Positions 14,408 to 22,868 of a stretch of DNA of 24,241 nt are shown here, in pieces. The position numbers were made by a program, and so were the translations under genes. The notes under the pieces were generated by a model. It was not told the origin of the DNA. It was given only the letters and a program-made list of their open reading frames with translations, and made no database searches. Position 1 is the first letter of the stretch. Each line of letters begins with the position of its first letter. The stretch is from an uncultured Eubacteriales bacterium. GTDB taxonomy: Bacteria; Bacillota; Clostridia; Monoglobales; Monoglobaceae. The stretch is taken from positions 1-24,241 of the forward strand of contig URAN01000043.1 of assembly GCA_900545865.1 (NCBI GenBank), in the 5' to 3' direction.

Positions 14408-16906
14408 ATGCTTAAACTTAAAGAACTTACCGTAAACTATCTTGAAAATCCTATCGGAATCGATATTGAAAAGCCCGAATTTTCGTGGAAGCTCGTTTCC
14501 GATGAAGAAAATACGCACCAGACGGCATACAGAATCGTTGTCGGCGATGTATGGAACAGCGGCAGAGTCGAATCCGATTCGAGCATTTTTGTCAAGTATG
14601 ACGGCGGCGCATTGAAACCGAAAACTCGTTATGATGTTTGCGTTACCGTTTGGGACAACAACGGCGAATGTGCCGAGATAAACGGATATTTTGAAACGGG
14701 TCTTATGTCATGGAAGAACTGGAAAGGCCGCTGGATAACCAATTTTGACAAAGACGGGTATATCTCGGTGTTCCGAAAGGAATTTTCGCCCAAGAAAAAA
14801 ATAAAAAAGGCGCGTATCTATGCGACCGCCCTCGGTGTGTATGAGATACATATAAACGGCGTGAGGGTAAGCGATACATATCTTGCGCCCGGTTCAACGC
14901 CCATACACCTTGATTTGCTTTATCAGACATATGACGTGACGGATATGCTCGGTGACAAAAACGCGGTTTGTATAACCGTTGCCGACGGCTGGGCGAGAGG
15001 GCGTATTACAATGAATTCATATGACCTGTCGGAAACGGCGGCGCTTTTGCAGCTCGATGTTGAATATGAGGATGGAACAGAGGACGGAATATACACCGAT
15101 TATTTTTGGAAGTGCTTTGATTCGCCGTGGACAAGAGCGGATATATATGACGGCGAAACATATGACGCGCGGATGTATGACGGCTCGATGTATCTTCCCG
15201 ACTGTGACGAGGGCAAGCTAAAGAGGGTTGTTATGAAAAACTATCCTTATGCGCATATTTTGGGTCAGCGGCACGAAAGCGTTAAACGCCACGGCGAAAT
15301 TGCGCCGATTGAGCTTATCACCACGCCAAAGGGTGAGAGGGTTATTGATTTCGGTCAGAATCTGACGGGCGTTGTGCATTTCGCGGTAAGCGGCAAGTCG
15401 GGCGACCGCGTTGTGTTCGACCACGCCGAGGTTTTGGATAAAGACGGGAATTTCTATACGGCGAATATGCGCTCGGCAAAAAACCTTATTGAATATACCC
15501 TGCGCGGCGGCGAAAAAGAGGAGTTTGAGCCGACATTTACCTTCCAGGGATTCAGATACATTCGTCTTATCGAATACCCGGGGGATATATCTCTTGATGA
15601 TTTTAAGGCATATCCGATGCATACCGATTATAAAAAGACGGCGGAATTTGAGTGTTCCGACAGTGATTTGAATCAGCTTTACAAAAACGTGCTTTGGGGA
15701 CAGGATGATAACTTTGTAGATGTTCCGACCGATTGTCCTCAGCGTGACGAACGCCAGGGCTGGACGGGCGATGCACAGGTGTTTATCAAGACGGCGGCAA
15801 TCAACCGAAATGTTGGTGCGCTGTTTAACAAATGGCTGCGTGACGCGGCTCTCGAACAGCCGGGCAACGGTGAAATTATGATGATTGTGCCGAGAATGAG
15901 CGGCGAATACAACGGTGCGGCGTGGGGCGATGCGATAACGATTTGTCCGACCGAAATTTACCGCGCTTACGGCGACAAAACCATTCTTGCCGACAGATTC
16001 GAAAGTATGGAACGCTGGGTCGAATACATAAAGGCACAGGGCGAAAATCCGTATCTGTGGAACACGGGTCACCAGTTCGGCGACTGGCTCGGACTTGATG
16101 CGGAGGAAGGCAGTTATGAGGGCAAGACGGATAAATTCCTTATTGCCACGGCTTATTATGCCGTTTCGTGCCATAATACGGCTATGACGGCTGAAATTCT
16201 CGGCTATACCGAAAAGGCGAATTATTATAATGATTTGTACAAGAATATCAAGGCGGCGTTTGCGGACGAGTATCTGAACGATGACGGAACGGTCAAGCAA
16301 CAGACCCAGACGGCGAACGCACTTGTATTATACTTTGACCTGACCGACAACAAGACGGCGGTTGCCGCCGATTTGGCAAAGCTGGTCGAGGATAACGGAA
16401 AGGCGATGACAACGGGATTTGTCGGCACGCCGTATATCATATATGCTTTGTCGGATAACGGATATGCGTCTCTTGCGTATGATTTGGTTCTGCGGCGCGA
16501 ATTCCCGTCGTGGCTCTATTCGGTATCGATGGGCGCAACCACGATTTGGGAGCATTGGGACGGATTAAAGCCCGACGGAAGTATGTGGAGCGAAAAGATG
16601 AATTCGTTCAATCACTATGCCTACGGTGCGGTTGCATCGTGGTTCTTTACCGACATATGCGGAATAAAATACACCGCACCGGGGTACAAGGCGTTTGAGA
16701 TAAAGCCCGTTTTAGATGAGCGGCTCAGCTTTGCCAATGCGGCAATAGACACGATGTACGGAAAGATTCGCTCACAGTGGCGCAAGGTTGACGGCGGCGC
16801 AGAATTTGAGATAGAAGTTCCGTCAAACACGGCCTGTCGCTTTGAGTTCAACGGAACAAAGCACGCCTTCGGCTCGGGTATTTATAAGTTCACCGTTTGC
16901 GCTTAA
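14408..16906 (+). CDS. GH78 alpha-L-rhamnosidase
   Basis: The protein has 832 residues, typical of full-length GH78 enzymes. An N-terminal beta-sandwich region (IGIDIEKPEFSWKL, then RVIDFGQNLTGVV) leads to an (alpha/alpha)6 barrel with the family hallmark DCPQRDERQGWTGDAQVF near residues 440-457, which carries catalytic acidic residues. Later barrel motifs are GDWLGLD, GATTIWEHWDG and SFNHYAYGAVASW, followed by a C-terminal beta-domain. The enzyme releases terminal alpha-L-rhamnose from plant glycosides or polysaccharides. No signal peptide is seen, so it likely acts on imported rhamnosides in the cytoplasm. No transporter or rhamnose catabolic gene is adjacent. The ATG at 14408 has AAAAGGAG 7 bases upstream. 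Confidence 0.95.
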   Translation: MLKLKELTVNYLENPIGIDIEKPEFSWKLVSDEENTHQTAYRIVVGDVWNSGRVESDSSIFVKYDGGALKPKTRYDVCVTVWDNNGECAEINGYFETGLMSWKNWKGRWITNFDKDGYISVFRKEFSPKKKIKKARIYATALGVYEIHINGVRVSDTYLAPGSTPIHLDLLYQTYDVTDMLGDKNAVCITVADGWARGRITMNSYDLSETAALLQLDVEYEDGTEDGIYTDYFWKCFDSPWTRADIYDGETYDARMYDGSMYLPDCDEGKLKRVVMKNYPYAHILGQRHESVKRHGEIAPIELITTPKGERVIDFGQNLTGVVHFAVSGKSGDRVVFDHAEVLDKDGNFYTANMRSAKNLIEYTLRGGEKEEFEPTFTFQGFRYIRLIEYPGDISLDDFKAYPMHTDYKKTAEFECSDSDLNQLYKNVLWGQDDNFVDVPTDCPQRDERQGWTGDAQVFIKTAAINRNVGALFNKWLRDAALEQPGNGEIMMIVPRMSGEYNGAAWGDAITICPTEIYRAYGDKTILADRFESMERWVEYIKAQGENPYLWNTGHQFGDWLGLDAEEGSYEGKTDKFLIATAYYAVSCHNTAMTAEILGYTEKANYYNDLYKNIKAAFADEYLNDDGTVKQQTQTANALVLYFDLTDNKTAVAADLAKLVEDNGKAMTTGFVGTPYIIYALSDNGYASLAYDLVLRREFPSWLYSVSMGATTIWEHWDGLKPDGSMWSEKMNSFNHYAYGAVASWFFTDICGIKYTAPGYKAFEIKPVLDERLSFANAAIDTMYGKIRSQWRKVDGGAEFEIEVPSNTACRFEFNGTKHAFGSGIYKFTVCA

Positions 16907-17017
16907 TAAATTGGGGGTAAATATTTAGAAATTGTTTATACTTGCTTTACAAATATTCAATATCGGCGGTTTATACTGTTATCATAACATAAACGCAAGG
17001 CGCATCAAACCGGTTTT

Positions 17018-17040
17018 GACATTGCGAACAGTTATGCAAA
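17018..17040 (+). repeat. Leader copy of a 23-base sequence repeated in the following gene
   Basis: This stretch, with core TGCGAACAGTTAT, matches 17158-17180 inside the next gene at 20 of 23 bases. One copy is in the 5' leader and the other encodes DNANSYT near the signal-peptide end. A local duplication of the gene start is the likely origin. A TTGACA at 17016-17021 overlaps the left edge and could be a -35 box, but no good -10 follows. Confidence 0.45.
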
Positions 17041-17070
17041 ATATGAAACAGCAAAGAGAGAGGTATTACT

Positions 17071-18048
17071 ATGAATATCAAAAAGAAGTATTTCAAAGCA
17101 ATCGCAGGATTGGGTGCAGGGGCGGTTTTGCTGACCTGTGCGGTCTTTGCGAACTATGACAATGCGAACAGTTATACGAATTGCAAGAATGCTCTAAAGA
17201 GCCTTTTGTATGCCGACAATATGTCAATCGATTATACGGCGGAGCTTAAAGTCGATGACCAAAAAGTCGGTGCGTATTACGGCGGATGGAAGATGAACAT
17301 AAACGGCGACCCGGCATATCGGTATGAAAACACACACGAATTCGGCGACAATATGTATTATGACCTGAACCAGCTTCAGGGTGACATAGAGATAAACAAG
17401 GTGGTAGCATCGCACGGCGGAACGCACGCGTATTATTATAACAACGGCGGATATAAGCCCGGAACGGCGATTGAACAGATAAGCGGCGGCGAGGGCAGCG
17501 ATTTCGGCGATAAGCTGGTCGGATTTTGTGAAACGGTCGGCGATGTTCTTGTCGGGGATTTAAAGAATAACTTTGTAATGACCGAGAACAAGGACGGAGT
17601 ATCGAGGTATTCGGTGAGCCTTACCAAAGACCAGATGCCGGCATATGTCAATTCGGGTGTGTCGCTTATAGCGTCGGTGATAACCTCGAATATGAACACC
17701 GACAATGTTTCGGCAGAGGACGAAACAGACCCCGAAACGCGCGCAATGCTTGCGATTTTCGGCTCGGGCGAGCCGTATGTCAAGAATGCTGAGTTTAATA
17801 TGTCGGTTGACGAAAACCAACATCCCGGCGATATTAAGTGTGTTATAAATTTCAGCGGATATGACAAAAACGGCGGCGAGCATAATATGACATTGACGAC
17901 TGATTTTTCGTTCTATGATTTCGGCAATACAAGCATTGACCCCATACCGGCGGACGAAATTCAAAAAATGGATAATATGGATAAATGTTTGATATATAAA
18001 ACGGACGACACCTCGGATAACGGTGACGACACAATGACGATAGACTAA
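17071..18048 (+). CDS. Secreted or membrane-anchored protein of unknown function
   Basis: The protein has 325 residues. I do not recognise the family. It has a basic start and a hydrophobic segment (about 10-27, ending TCAVFA), which is a likely signal peptide or anchor. The rest is hydrophilic and rich in Asp, Asn, Gly and Tyr, with alternating strands (for example SIDYTAELKVD and YSVSLT) and a Tyr/Gly-rich patch near 110-135. The beta-strand pattern and length vaguely resemble LolA/LppX-like or YdhK-type ligand-binding folds, which is only a guess. A GAGAGAGG ribosome binding site is 7 bases before ATG. It lies 85 bases upstream of an ABC exporter and a two-component pair, so it may be a surface component of that resistance or sensing unit. 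Confidence 0.8.
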   Translation: MNIKKKYFKAIAGLGAGAVLLTCAVFANYDNANSYTNCKNALKSLLYADNMSIDYTAELKVDDQKVGAYYGGWKMNINGDPAYRYENTHEFGDNMYYDLNQLQGDIEINKVVASHGGTHAYYYNNGGYKPGTAIEQISGGEGSDFGDKLVGFCETVGDVLVGDLKNNFVMTENKDGVSRYSVSLTKDQMPAYVNSGVSLIASVITSNMNTDNVSAEDETDPETRAMLAIFGSGEPYVKNAEFNMSVDENQHPGDIKCVINFSGYDKNGGEHNMTLTTDFSFYDFGNTSIDPIPADEIQKMDNMDKCLIYKTDDTSDNGDDTMTID

Positions 18049-18133
18049 AAAAGTATAAAGGTGAATAACCTAATATGAAATCCGAAATAATTTTTACAAT
18101 AGCAGATATTTTTTAAATAAACGGAGAATTTGT

Positions 18134-18868
18134 ATGCAAAAAATACTTGAAACAGAGAACCTGACCAAAAAATACAAAAACGGTCGGGGGATAGAAAATA
18201 TAAACCTTGTTGTAAATCAGGGTGATATTGTCGGTCTTTTGGGGCCGAACGGCTCGGGAAAGACCACAATTATGAAAGCGATTGCCGGGCTTATTCACCA
18301 TGACAGCGGCAGAATAATGATTTTCGGTCACGATACCGAGACTGAGCCTGCCGAGGCTCTTGCGGATGTGGGTTTTTTGATAGAAAGCCCAGCGCTTTAT
18401 CCGTATATGTCGGCGTATCAAAATCTGAAAACGGCGGCGCGGTATTATCCGAATGTCGGCAATGATGAAATAATAAAAGCGCTTGAACTGGTCGGACTGG
18501 TCTTATACAAAGACGATAAGGTAAACAAGTTTTCGCTCGGAATGAAACAAAGGCTCGGGCTTGCTATGGCGATACTGTCGCGGCCGCGGCTTATGGTGCT
18601 TGACGAACCGCTTAACGGTCTCGACATTGAGGGCGTAATCCGAATTCGTGAGCTTATCGAACAGATGTCAAAACAAAACGGAGCGGCGTGTCTCATATCG
18701 GGACACGTTGCGGCGGAACTCGAAAAGGTGTGCAGCCACGTTGCGGTCTTGCACGAGGGAAAAATTGCGGCGTTTGATACTCTCGAAAACGCCCTTAAAT
18801 ACCGCCCGTCTTTAGAGGAATATTATATCTCGGTCGTGCGTGGCTGTGGAGGAGGTGTATCGCTGTGA
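18134..18868 (+). CDS. ABC transporter ATP-binding protein, BcrA/lantibiotic-export type
   Basis: The protein has 244 residues and is a single nucleotide-binding domain: Walker A GPNGSGKTT, the Q-loop region FLIESPALYPYMSAYQNL, signature FSLGMKQRLGLA, Walker B LMVLDEPLNGLD and H-loop ISGHV. The LIESPALYPYMSA stretch is typical of ABC ATPases for bacitracin or lantibiotic protection. It powers the permease encoded by the overlapping next gene (4-base overlap, GTGA). GGAG is about 7 bases before ATG. With the histidine kinase and regulator downstream it fits a peptide-sensing detoxification module. The substrate is unknown. Confidence 0.93.
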   Translation: MQKILETENLTKKYKNGRGIENINLVVNQGDIVGLLGPNGSGKTTIMKAIAGLIHHDSGRIMIFGHDTETEPAEALADVGFLIESPALYPYMSAYQNLKTAARYYPNVGNDEIIKALELVGLVLYKDDKVNKFSLGMKQRLGLAMAILSRPRLMVLDEPLNGLDIEGVIRIRELIEQMSKQNGAACLISGHVAAELEKVCSHVAVLHEGKIAAFDTLENALKYRPSLEEYYISVVRGCGGGVSL

Positions 18869-19608
18869 CAGGGTTTAAGGCTTGTTTTTTGGGTGAATTA
18901 AAAAAACTTGCGGTGCGAAAGAAGTATATCGTCCTTTCTGTGATTGCCGCGGTGATATGCGTTGCGACGATGTTGGCTTTGGGGCTTGCAAACAGGCTTG
19001 TCGGCACATCGAATATTTCGTTTACGGTGAATATGCCGATGATGGTTCTTCCGATGTTCGTGTCGGTGTTTGTGCCGCTTGTTGCAATGATGGCGGTGTG
19101 CGACCTCTTTTCGACAGAGTATCACAGCCTTTCGATAAGGGCACAGCTTATGCGGCCGGTGACAAGATTCGCGGTGTATATTGCCAAGATACTTGCGCCG
19201 CTTGTATTGAGCGCGATTGTGCTTGCCGCAATGTTTATCGTGGCGGCGATATGCTCGGCTTTCGGCGGCGGTGCGGACGGGCTTTTGTATGCGTTCGGCG
19301 CGTATATGATTGATTTGATACCGATATTTATTTTGATATTAATGGCGGCGTTTATAAACCAGCTCACAAAAAGTCCGACTTCGGCAATGTTTTTGTGTAT
19401 CGTGATTTATGTTGCGGCAAAGGCAAGTGGGTTTTTCTCGGCGGCAGGCAGCAACCTGCTCTTTACCTCGTACACCGAATGGCACAGGATTTGGCTCGGT
19501 GCGACTCTGCCGTTCGGCGCGCTTGTCGCAAAGTCGGCGCTTATGCTCGGGTACGGAATAACTTTTTTCAGCGGAGGTTATCTGTTATTCTTAAAGAAAG
19601 AGTTTTAA
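18865..19608 (+). CDS. ABC-2-type transporter permease
   Basis: The protein has 247 residues, mostly hydrophobic, with about six membrane helices, among them IVLSVIAAVICVATMLALGL, MMVLPMFVSVFVPLVAMMAV, ILAPLVLSAIVLAAMF, PIFILILMAAF and a last one near the C-terminus. This is the size and pattern of the BcrB-like or lantibiotic-immunity ABC permeases that pair with a separate ATPase. The GTG start overlaps the ATPase stop, with GGAGGAGGTG upstream, so the two are translationally coupled. It sits in the cytoplasmic membrane. Confidence 0.88.
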   Translation: MTGFKACFLGELKKLAVRKKYIVLSVIAAVICVATMLALGLANRLVGTSNISFTVNMPMMVLPMFVSVFVPLVAMMAVCDLFSTEYHSLSIRAQLMRPVTRFAVYIAKILAPLVLSAIVLAAMFIVAAICSAFGGGADGLLYAFGAYMIDLIPIFILILMAAFINQLTKSPTSAMFLCIVIYVAAKASGFFSAAGSNLLFTSYTEWHRIWLGATLPFGALVAKSALMLGYGITFFSGGYLLFLKKEF

Positions 19609-19641
19609 TGCTAAGTTACATATGAGAGGCGGTGACGGCAT

Positions 19642-20763
19642 ATGTCGGTCAAACGCAGACTGATTTTGTCGGCTCTGGTAATGCTGATTGTTCCGGCAGT
19701 ATTGATAATTGTTTTATCAATACTGCTTATCGGCGTGTTTATGATTTTTCATCCCGAAATAGAATTGTCGGCGGTCGAGGGTGTTTCAGTATCCGACCCG
19801 TATATCATACGGTTTATAATAATCTGGGCGGCTATGGCTGTTGCTTGCTTTGCTGCAACCGCGGCGGCAATTGCAATAAACCTGAGAAATTCGGTATTAG
19901 AGCCTATGCGGCGGCTGTCGAATGGCGTGCGGCATATGAAAAACGGTGATTTGAGCTATGAATTTGTCGGCTCGGGTGACAGAGAGCTTAAAGAACTTTT
20001 TTCGGATTTCGAAGAGCTTAGGCTAAGGCTTCAGCGCAATGTTCGGAGAGAGATAGAAAAGGACGACCTTAAAAAGACTCTGCTTGTCAATCTGTCGCAC
20101 GATATAAAAACGCCCGTGACCTCTATAAAAGGTTACATCGAGGGAATCCGTGACGGAGTGGCAAACACTGATGAGATGCGTGAGAGATACCTCAATACGA
20201 TTTATGTAAAGGCGGACTTGATAGAGCGGCTCGCCGACAATCTATCGGTTTATTCAAAGCTTGAACTCGGAAAGATGCAATATAAAATGACTTCGCTTGA
20301 TATAAATGAATTTATAAAAAAGATTGCCGCCGAGTACGAAATGGATATGCAGATTGCGAAGATGCGGCTTGTGACGAATGTCGGTGACGAACCGATAATA
20401 TGCACGGCTGATGCCGAAAATATGCGGCGCGTGTTTTCAAACATAATAATAAATGCGATAAAGTATAAGAACCCCGATGAAGGCAGTCTTGAAATTTCGG
20501 CGCAAAAGAATGATGAGGGAATACGCATTTGTTTCGCCGACAGGGGTCGCGGAATTCCGAAAGAGGATTTGGAGAACGTGTTTGACGGATTTTATCGCGC
20601 GGACGCGTCGCGAAACGGCGCAATACCGGGGAACGGCCTCGGCCTTTCGGTCTGTAAGAGGATTATTGCCGACCACGGCGGAAAGATATGGGCGAGAAAC
20701 CGAAGCGGCGGCGGATGTGAGTTTATAATTATCCTGCCGTCATATCAAAGATATGACGGTTGA
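19642..20763 (+). CDS. Sensor histidine kinase with HAMP domain
   Basis: The protein has 373 residues. Two membrane helices (about 7-36 and 53-79) enclose a very short outside loop. HAMP (about 80-130), HisKA with NLSHDIKTPVTS (His153) and the HATPase domain with N box (NIIINAIKYK), GRGIPKEDLENVFDGFYRAD and GNGLGLSVCKRI follow. The tiny sensor loop is like the intramembrane-sensing or BceS-type kinases that detect peptides via a nearby ABC transporter (family knowledge; the link here is inference). It phosphorylates the regulator encoded 41 bases downstream. The gene order kinase then regulator is the reverse of many such operons. A hairpin covers the end of the coding region. Confidence 0.94.
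   Translation: MSVKRRLILSALVMLIVPAVLIIVLSILLIGVFMIFHPEIELSAVEGVSVSDPYIIRFIIIWAAMAVACFAATAAAIAINLRNSVLEPMRRLSNGVRHMKNGDLSYEFVGSGDRELKELFSDFEELRLRLQRNVRREIEKDDLKKTLLVNLSHDIKTPVTSIKGYIEGIRDGVANTDEMRERYLNTIYVKADLIERLADNLSVYSKLELGKMQYKMTSLDINEFIKKIAAEYEMDMQIAKMRLVTNVGDEPIICTADAENMRRVFSNIIINAIKYKNPDEGSLEISAQKNDEGIRICFADRGRGIPKEDLENVFDGFYRADASRNGAIPGNGLGLSVCKRIIADHGGKIWARNRSGGGCEFIIILPSYQRYDG
20737..20759 (+). other. Hairpin over the end of the histidine kinase gene
   Basis: CCGTCATATC (20737-20746) and GATATGACGG (20750-20759) form a perfect 10-bp stem with an AAA loop, ending 2 bases before the stop codon. No T-run follows. It may tune transcript processing or the kinase-to-regulator ratio. Confidence 0.45.
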
Positions 20764-20786
20764 GATACAGTGATGAGATATAGTGA
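20761..20786 (+). repeat. 13-bp tandem repeat between kinase and regulator
   Basis: TGAGATACAGTGA (20761-20773) is repeated directly as TGAGATATAGTGA (20774-20786) with one mismatch. The first copy begins with the TGA stop of the kinase gene. Slippage is the simple origin. Confidence 0.55.
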
Positions 20787-20804
20787 AAGGAATGTACGGA
20801 TTTT

Positions 20805-21494
20805 ATGAAGATACTTATAATAGAGGACGATTTGAGCATTGCGGAGCTTGAAAACGATTATCTGACGATGAGTGGATTTGAATGTGATATAGCAACGGAC
20901 GGAAATTCGGGGCTTGAAAAGGCGAGGAGCGGCGATTATGCGCTTATTATTGTGGATATTATGCTGCCGGGGCGCGACGGTTTTTCGATATGCAAAGAGA
21001 TACGTGCCGAGTCGGATGTGCCGATAATTTTTCTATCGGCAAAGAGTGATGAGATTGACAAGGTGAGGGGTCTCGGACTCGGGGCGGATGATTATATGAC
21101 AAAGCCGTTTTCACCATCCGAGCTTGTGGCAAGGGTAAAATCGCATATTGCGCGGTACGAAAAACTGACCGCGGCGGCGAATAAGGCGAAACCCGATGTT
21201 TTGACGATAGGCGGACTTAAAATAGACAAGAACGCGCACCGAGTATATGTTGATGATAATGAGGTTGCAATGCCGGTTAAGGAATATGAGCTTTTGCTGT
21301 TTCTTGCCGAGAACCCGAATATTGTATTTAATAAGGAAAGGCTTTTTGACCGTATCTGGGGTATGGACGCAATGGGAGACGTGTCGACCGTTACCGTGCA
21401 TATTCAGAGAATAAGGGATAAAATAGATAAAAACCGTTCGGGGAATAAGTTTATAGAAACGGTTTGGGGCGCAGGTTACAGGTTCAGAGTGTAG
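20805..21494 (+). CDS. OmpR/PhoB-type response regulator
   Basis: The protein has 229 residues. The receiver domain has IIEDD (acidic pocket), phospho-acceptor Asp51 in VDIMLPGRDG, LSAKS (Thr/Ser switch) and TKPF (Lys). The C-terminal winged-helix domain (about 130-229) has the usual pattern: VKEYELLLFLAENP, FDRIWGMDAMGD, TVTVHIQRIRDKI and FIETVWGAGYRF. It should bind DNA after phosphorylation by the kinase upstream and probably controls the ABC genes. No obvious target boxes were identified. A GAAAGGA is rather far (about 13 bases) from ATG. Confidence 0.94.
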   Translation: MKILIIEDDLSIAELENDYLTMSGFECDIATDGNSGLEKARSGDYALIIVDIMLPGRDGFSICKEIRAESDVPIIFLSAKSDEIDKVRGLGLGADDYMTKPFSPSELVARVKSHIARYEKLTAAANKAKPDVLTIGGLKIDKNAHRVYVDDNEVAMPVKEYELLLFLAENPNIVFNKERLFDRIWGMDAMGDVSTVTVHIQRIRDKIDKNRSGNKFIETVWGAGYRFRV

Positions 21495-21641
21495 GGTGTA
21501 GAATAGAAAATGCAGAATTGAAAATTAAAATGCGGGGCGTCGGGGTCGCTGATTTCGGTGATAATCTGTGTGATTGCGTATAAGATGATTACAAAACCCA
21601 AAGCGGAACAATACAACTAATAATTTAAGAGGTACACACAT

Positions 21642-22868
21642 ATGAATAACAGAATAATCGTAATAGGCGGCGGAGCATCGGGTATGATGGCTGCGGGAAC
21701 AGCCGCCGAATGCGGAAAGAACGTAATGCTTATTGAACAGAACAAGGTTCTCGGCAAGAAACTTTTGATAACGGGCAAGGGTCGGTGCAACATCACAAAT
21801 GCCTGCGACGAGGTTGAGGACTTACTCTGCAATGTTGTGACAAACAAGCGCTTTTTATACAGCGCGTTCTATACCTTTGACAATCACAGCACAATAGATT
21901 TTTTTGAAAATCACGGAGTTAAAACAAAGGTGGAAAGAGGTGAGCGCGTCTTTCCCGTTTCGGACAAAAGTTCGGACGTTGCGGCGGCTCTAAGACGATA
22001 TATGACCGACAACAATGTCGAAATCGTGACCGACCGTGTTGACGAAATATGCGCCGAGGACGGCGCAATAACGGGCGTTATGTGCAAAAGGCGCGGATTT
22101 GTTCCGTGTGCCGCCGTTATTCTCGCCACGGGCGGAATATCCTATCCCGTCACGGGCTCGACCGGTGACGGATATACTTTCGCCGAAAATTTGGGGCATA
22201 CGATAACGCCGCTGAGACCGTCACTCGTTCCCGTTACCGTTGCACAAAGCGTGGAAGAATTATCGGGTCTGTCACTCAAAAATATTGCAATAGATGTAAA
22301 GAACAGTAAGGGCAAGTCAATTTATCGTGATTTCGGCGAGATGATGTTTGCACATTTCGGATTGACGGGTCCCGTTATTTTAAGTGCGTCGGCGCATATG
22401 AAAGATGCGGATAAAGAAAGGTACACACTATACCTCGACCTAAAACCCGCGCTTGACCCGAAACAGCTCGATGACAGGCTCTTGCGCGACTTTTCAAAGA
22501 ATATGAACAAGGATTTAATCAACGGACTTGACGCGCTTTTGCCGAAAGCACTGATTCCGTTCATTGTTGAGCTTAGCGGAATCTTTCCGCATAAAAAAAT
22601 AAACTCCGTGACGTCTGACGAACGCAAACGTCTTGCGGAGCTGTTAAAAAATATCAAGTTTGACATTACCGGGTTATGTTCATCGGAACAGGCAATCATA
22701 ACCTCTGGGGGCATTTCGGTCAAAGAGATAAATCCCTCGACCATGGAATCGAAAAAAATCCGTGGACTTTTCTTTGCCGGTGAAATAATAGACGTTGACG
22801 CCCTGACGGGCGGATTTAACCTACAGATAGCGTTTTCTACGGGCAGACTTGCGGGCATTAGCTGCTGA
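21642..22868 (+). CDS. FAD-dependent oxidoreductase, BaiN/HI0933 family
   Basis: The protein has 408 residues, normal for the family. The N-terminal dinucleotide-binding motif IVIGGGASGMMAA (residues about 4-16) is followed by the hallmark GKKLLITGKGRCNITN. Also seen are ATGGISYPVTGSTGDGY, FGLTGPVIL, TSGGISVKEI and a C-terminal GLFFAGEIIDVDALTGGFNLQ that closes the FAD site. Family members are flavoproteins (BaiN, YhiN, HI0933). BaiN reduces bile-acid intermediates, but most members have no proven substrate, so none is claimed here. It is cytoplasmic. The ATG at 21642 follows AAGAGG. The 3' end runs 48 bases into the minus-strand acyltransferase. Confidence 0.92.
   Translation: MNNRIIVIGGGASGMMAAGTAAECGKNVMLIEQNKVLGKKLLITGKGRCNITNACDEVEDLLCNVVTNKRFLYSAFYTFDNHSTIDFFENHGVKTKVERGERVFPVSDKSSDVAAALRRYMTDNNVEIVTDRVDEICAEDGAITGVMCKRRGFVPCAAVILATGGISYPVTGSTGDGYTFAENLGHTITPLRPSLVPVTVAQSVEELSGLSLKNIAIDVKNSKGKSIYRDFGEMMFAHFGLTGPVILSASAHMKDADKERYTLYLDLKPALDPKQLDDRLLRDFSKNMNKDLINGLDALLPKALIPFIVELSGIFPHKKINSVTSDERKRLAELLKNIKFDITGLCSSEQAIITSGGISVKEINPSTMESKKIRGLFFAGEIIDVDALTGGFNLQIAFSTGRLAGISC

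Noticed and set aside
15218..16300. 360-codon minus-strand open frame opposite the rhamnosidase
   Set aside because: The sense strand carries clear GH78 motifs throughout; the antisense product has no recognisable motifs.
16932..17159. 75-codon open frame overlapping the start of the secreted protein
   Set aside because: No ribosome binding site, Tyr/Arg-rich unnatural composition, and it runs into the real gene in another frame.
18075..18116. Possible 13-residue leader peptide (starts MKSEII) before the ABC ATPase
   Set aside because: The upstream AAGGTG is far from the ATG and the AT-rich stretch makes chance likely; no regulatory hairpins follow it.
21495..21641. 147-base gap with GTGTAG and GAAAAT-like simple repeats
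   Set aside because: No clear hairpin, promoter or RNA gene could be defined; it may be degraded repeat sequence.
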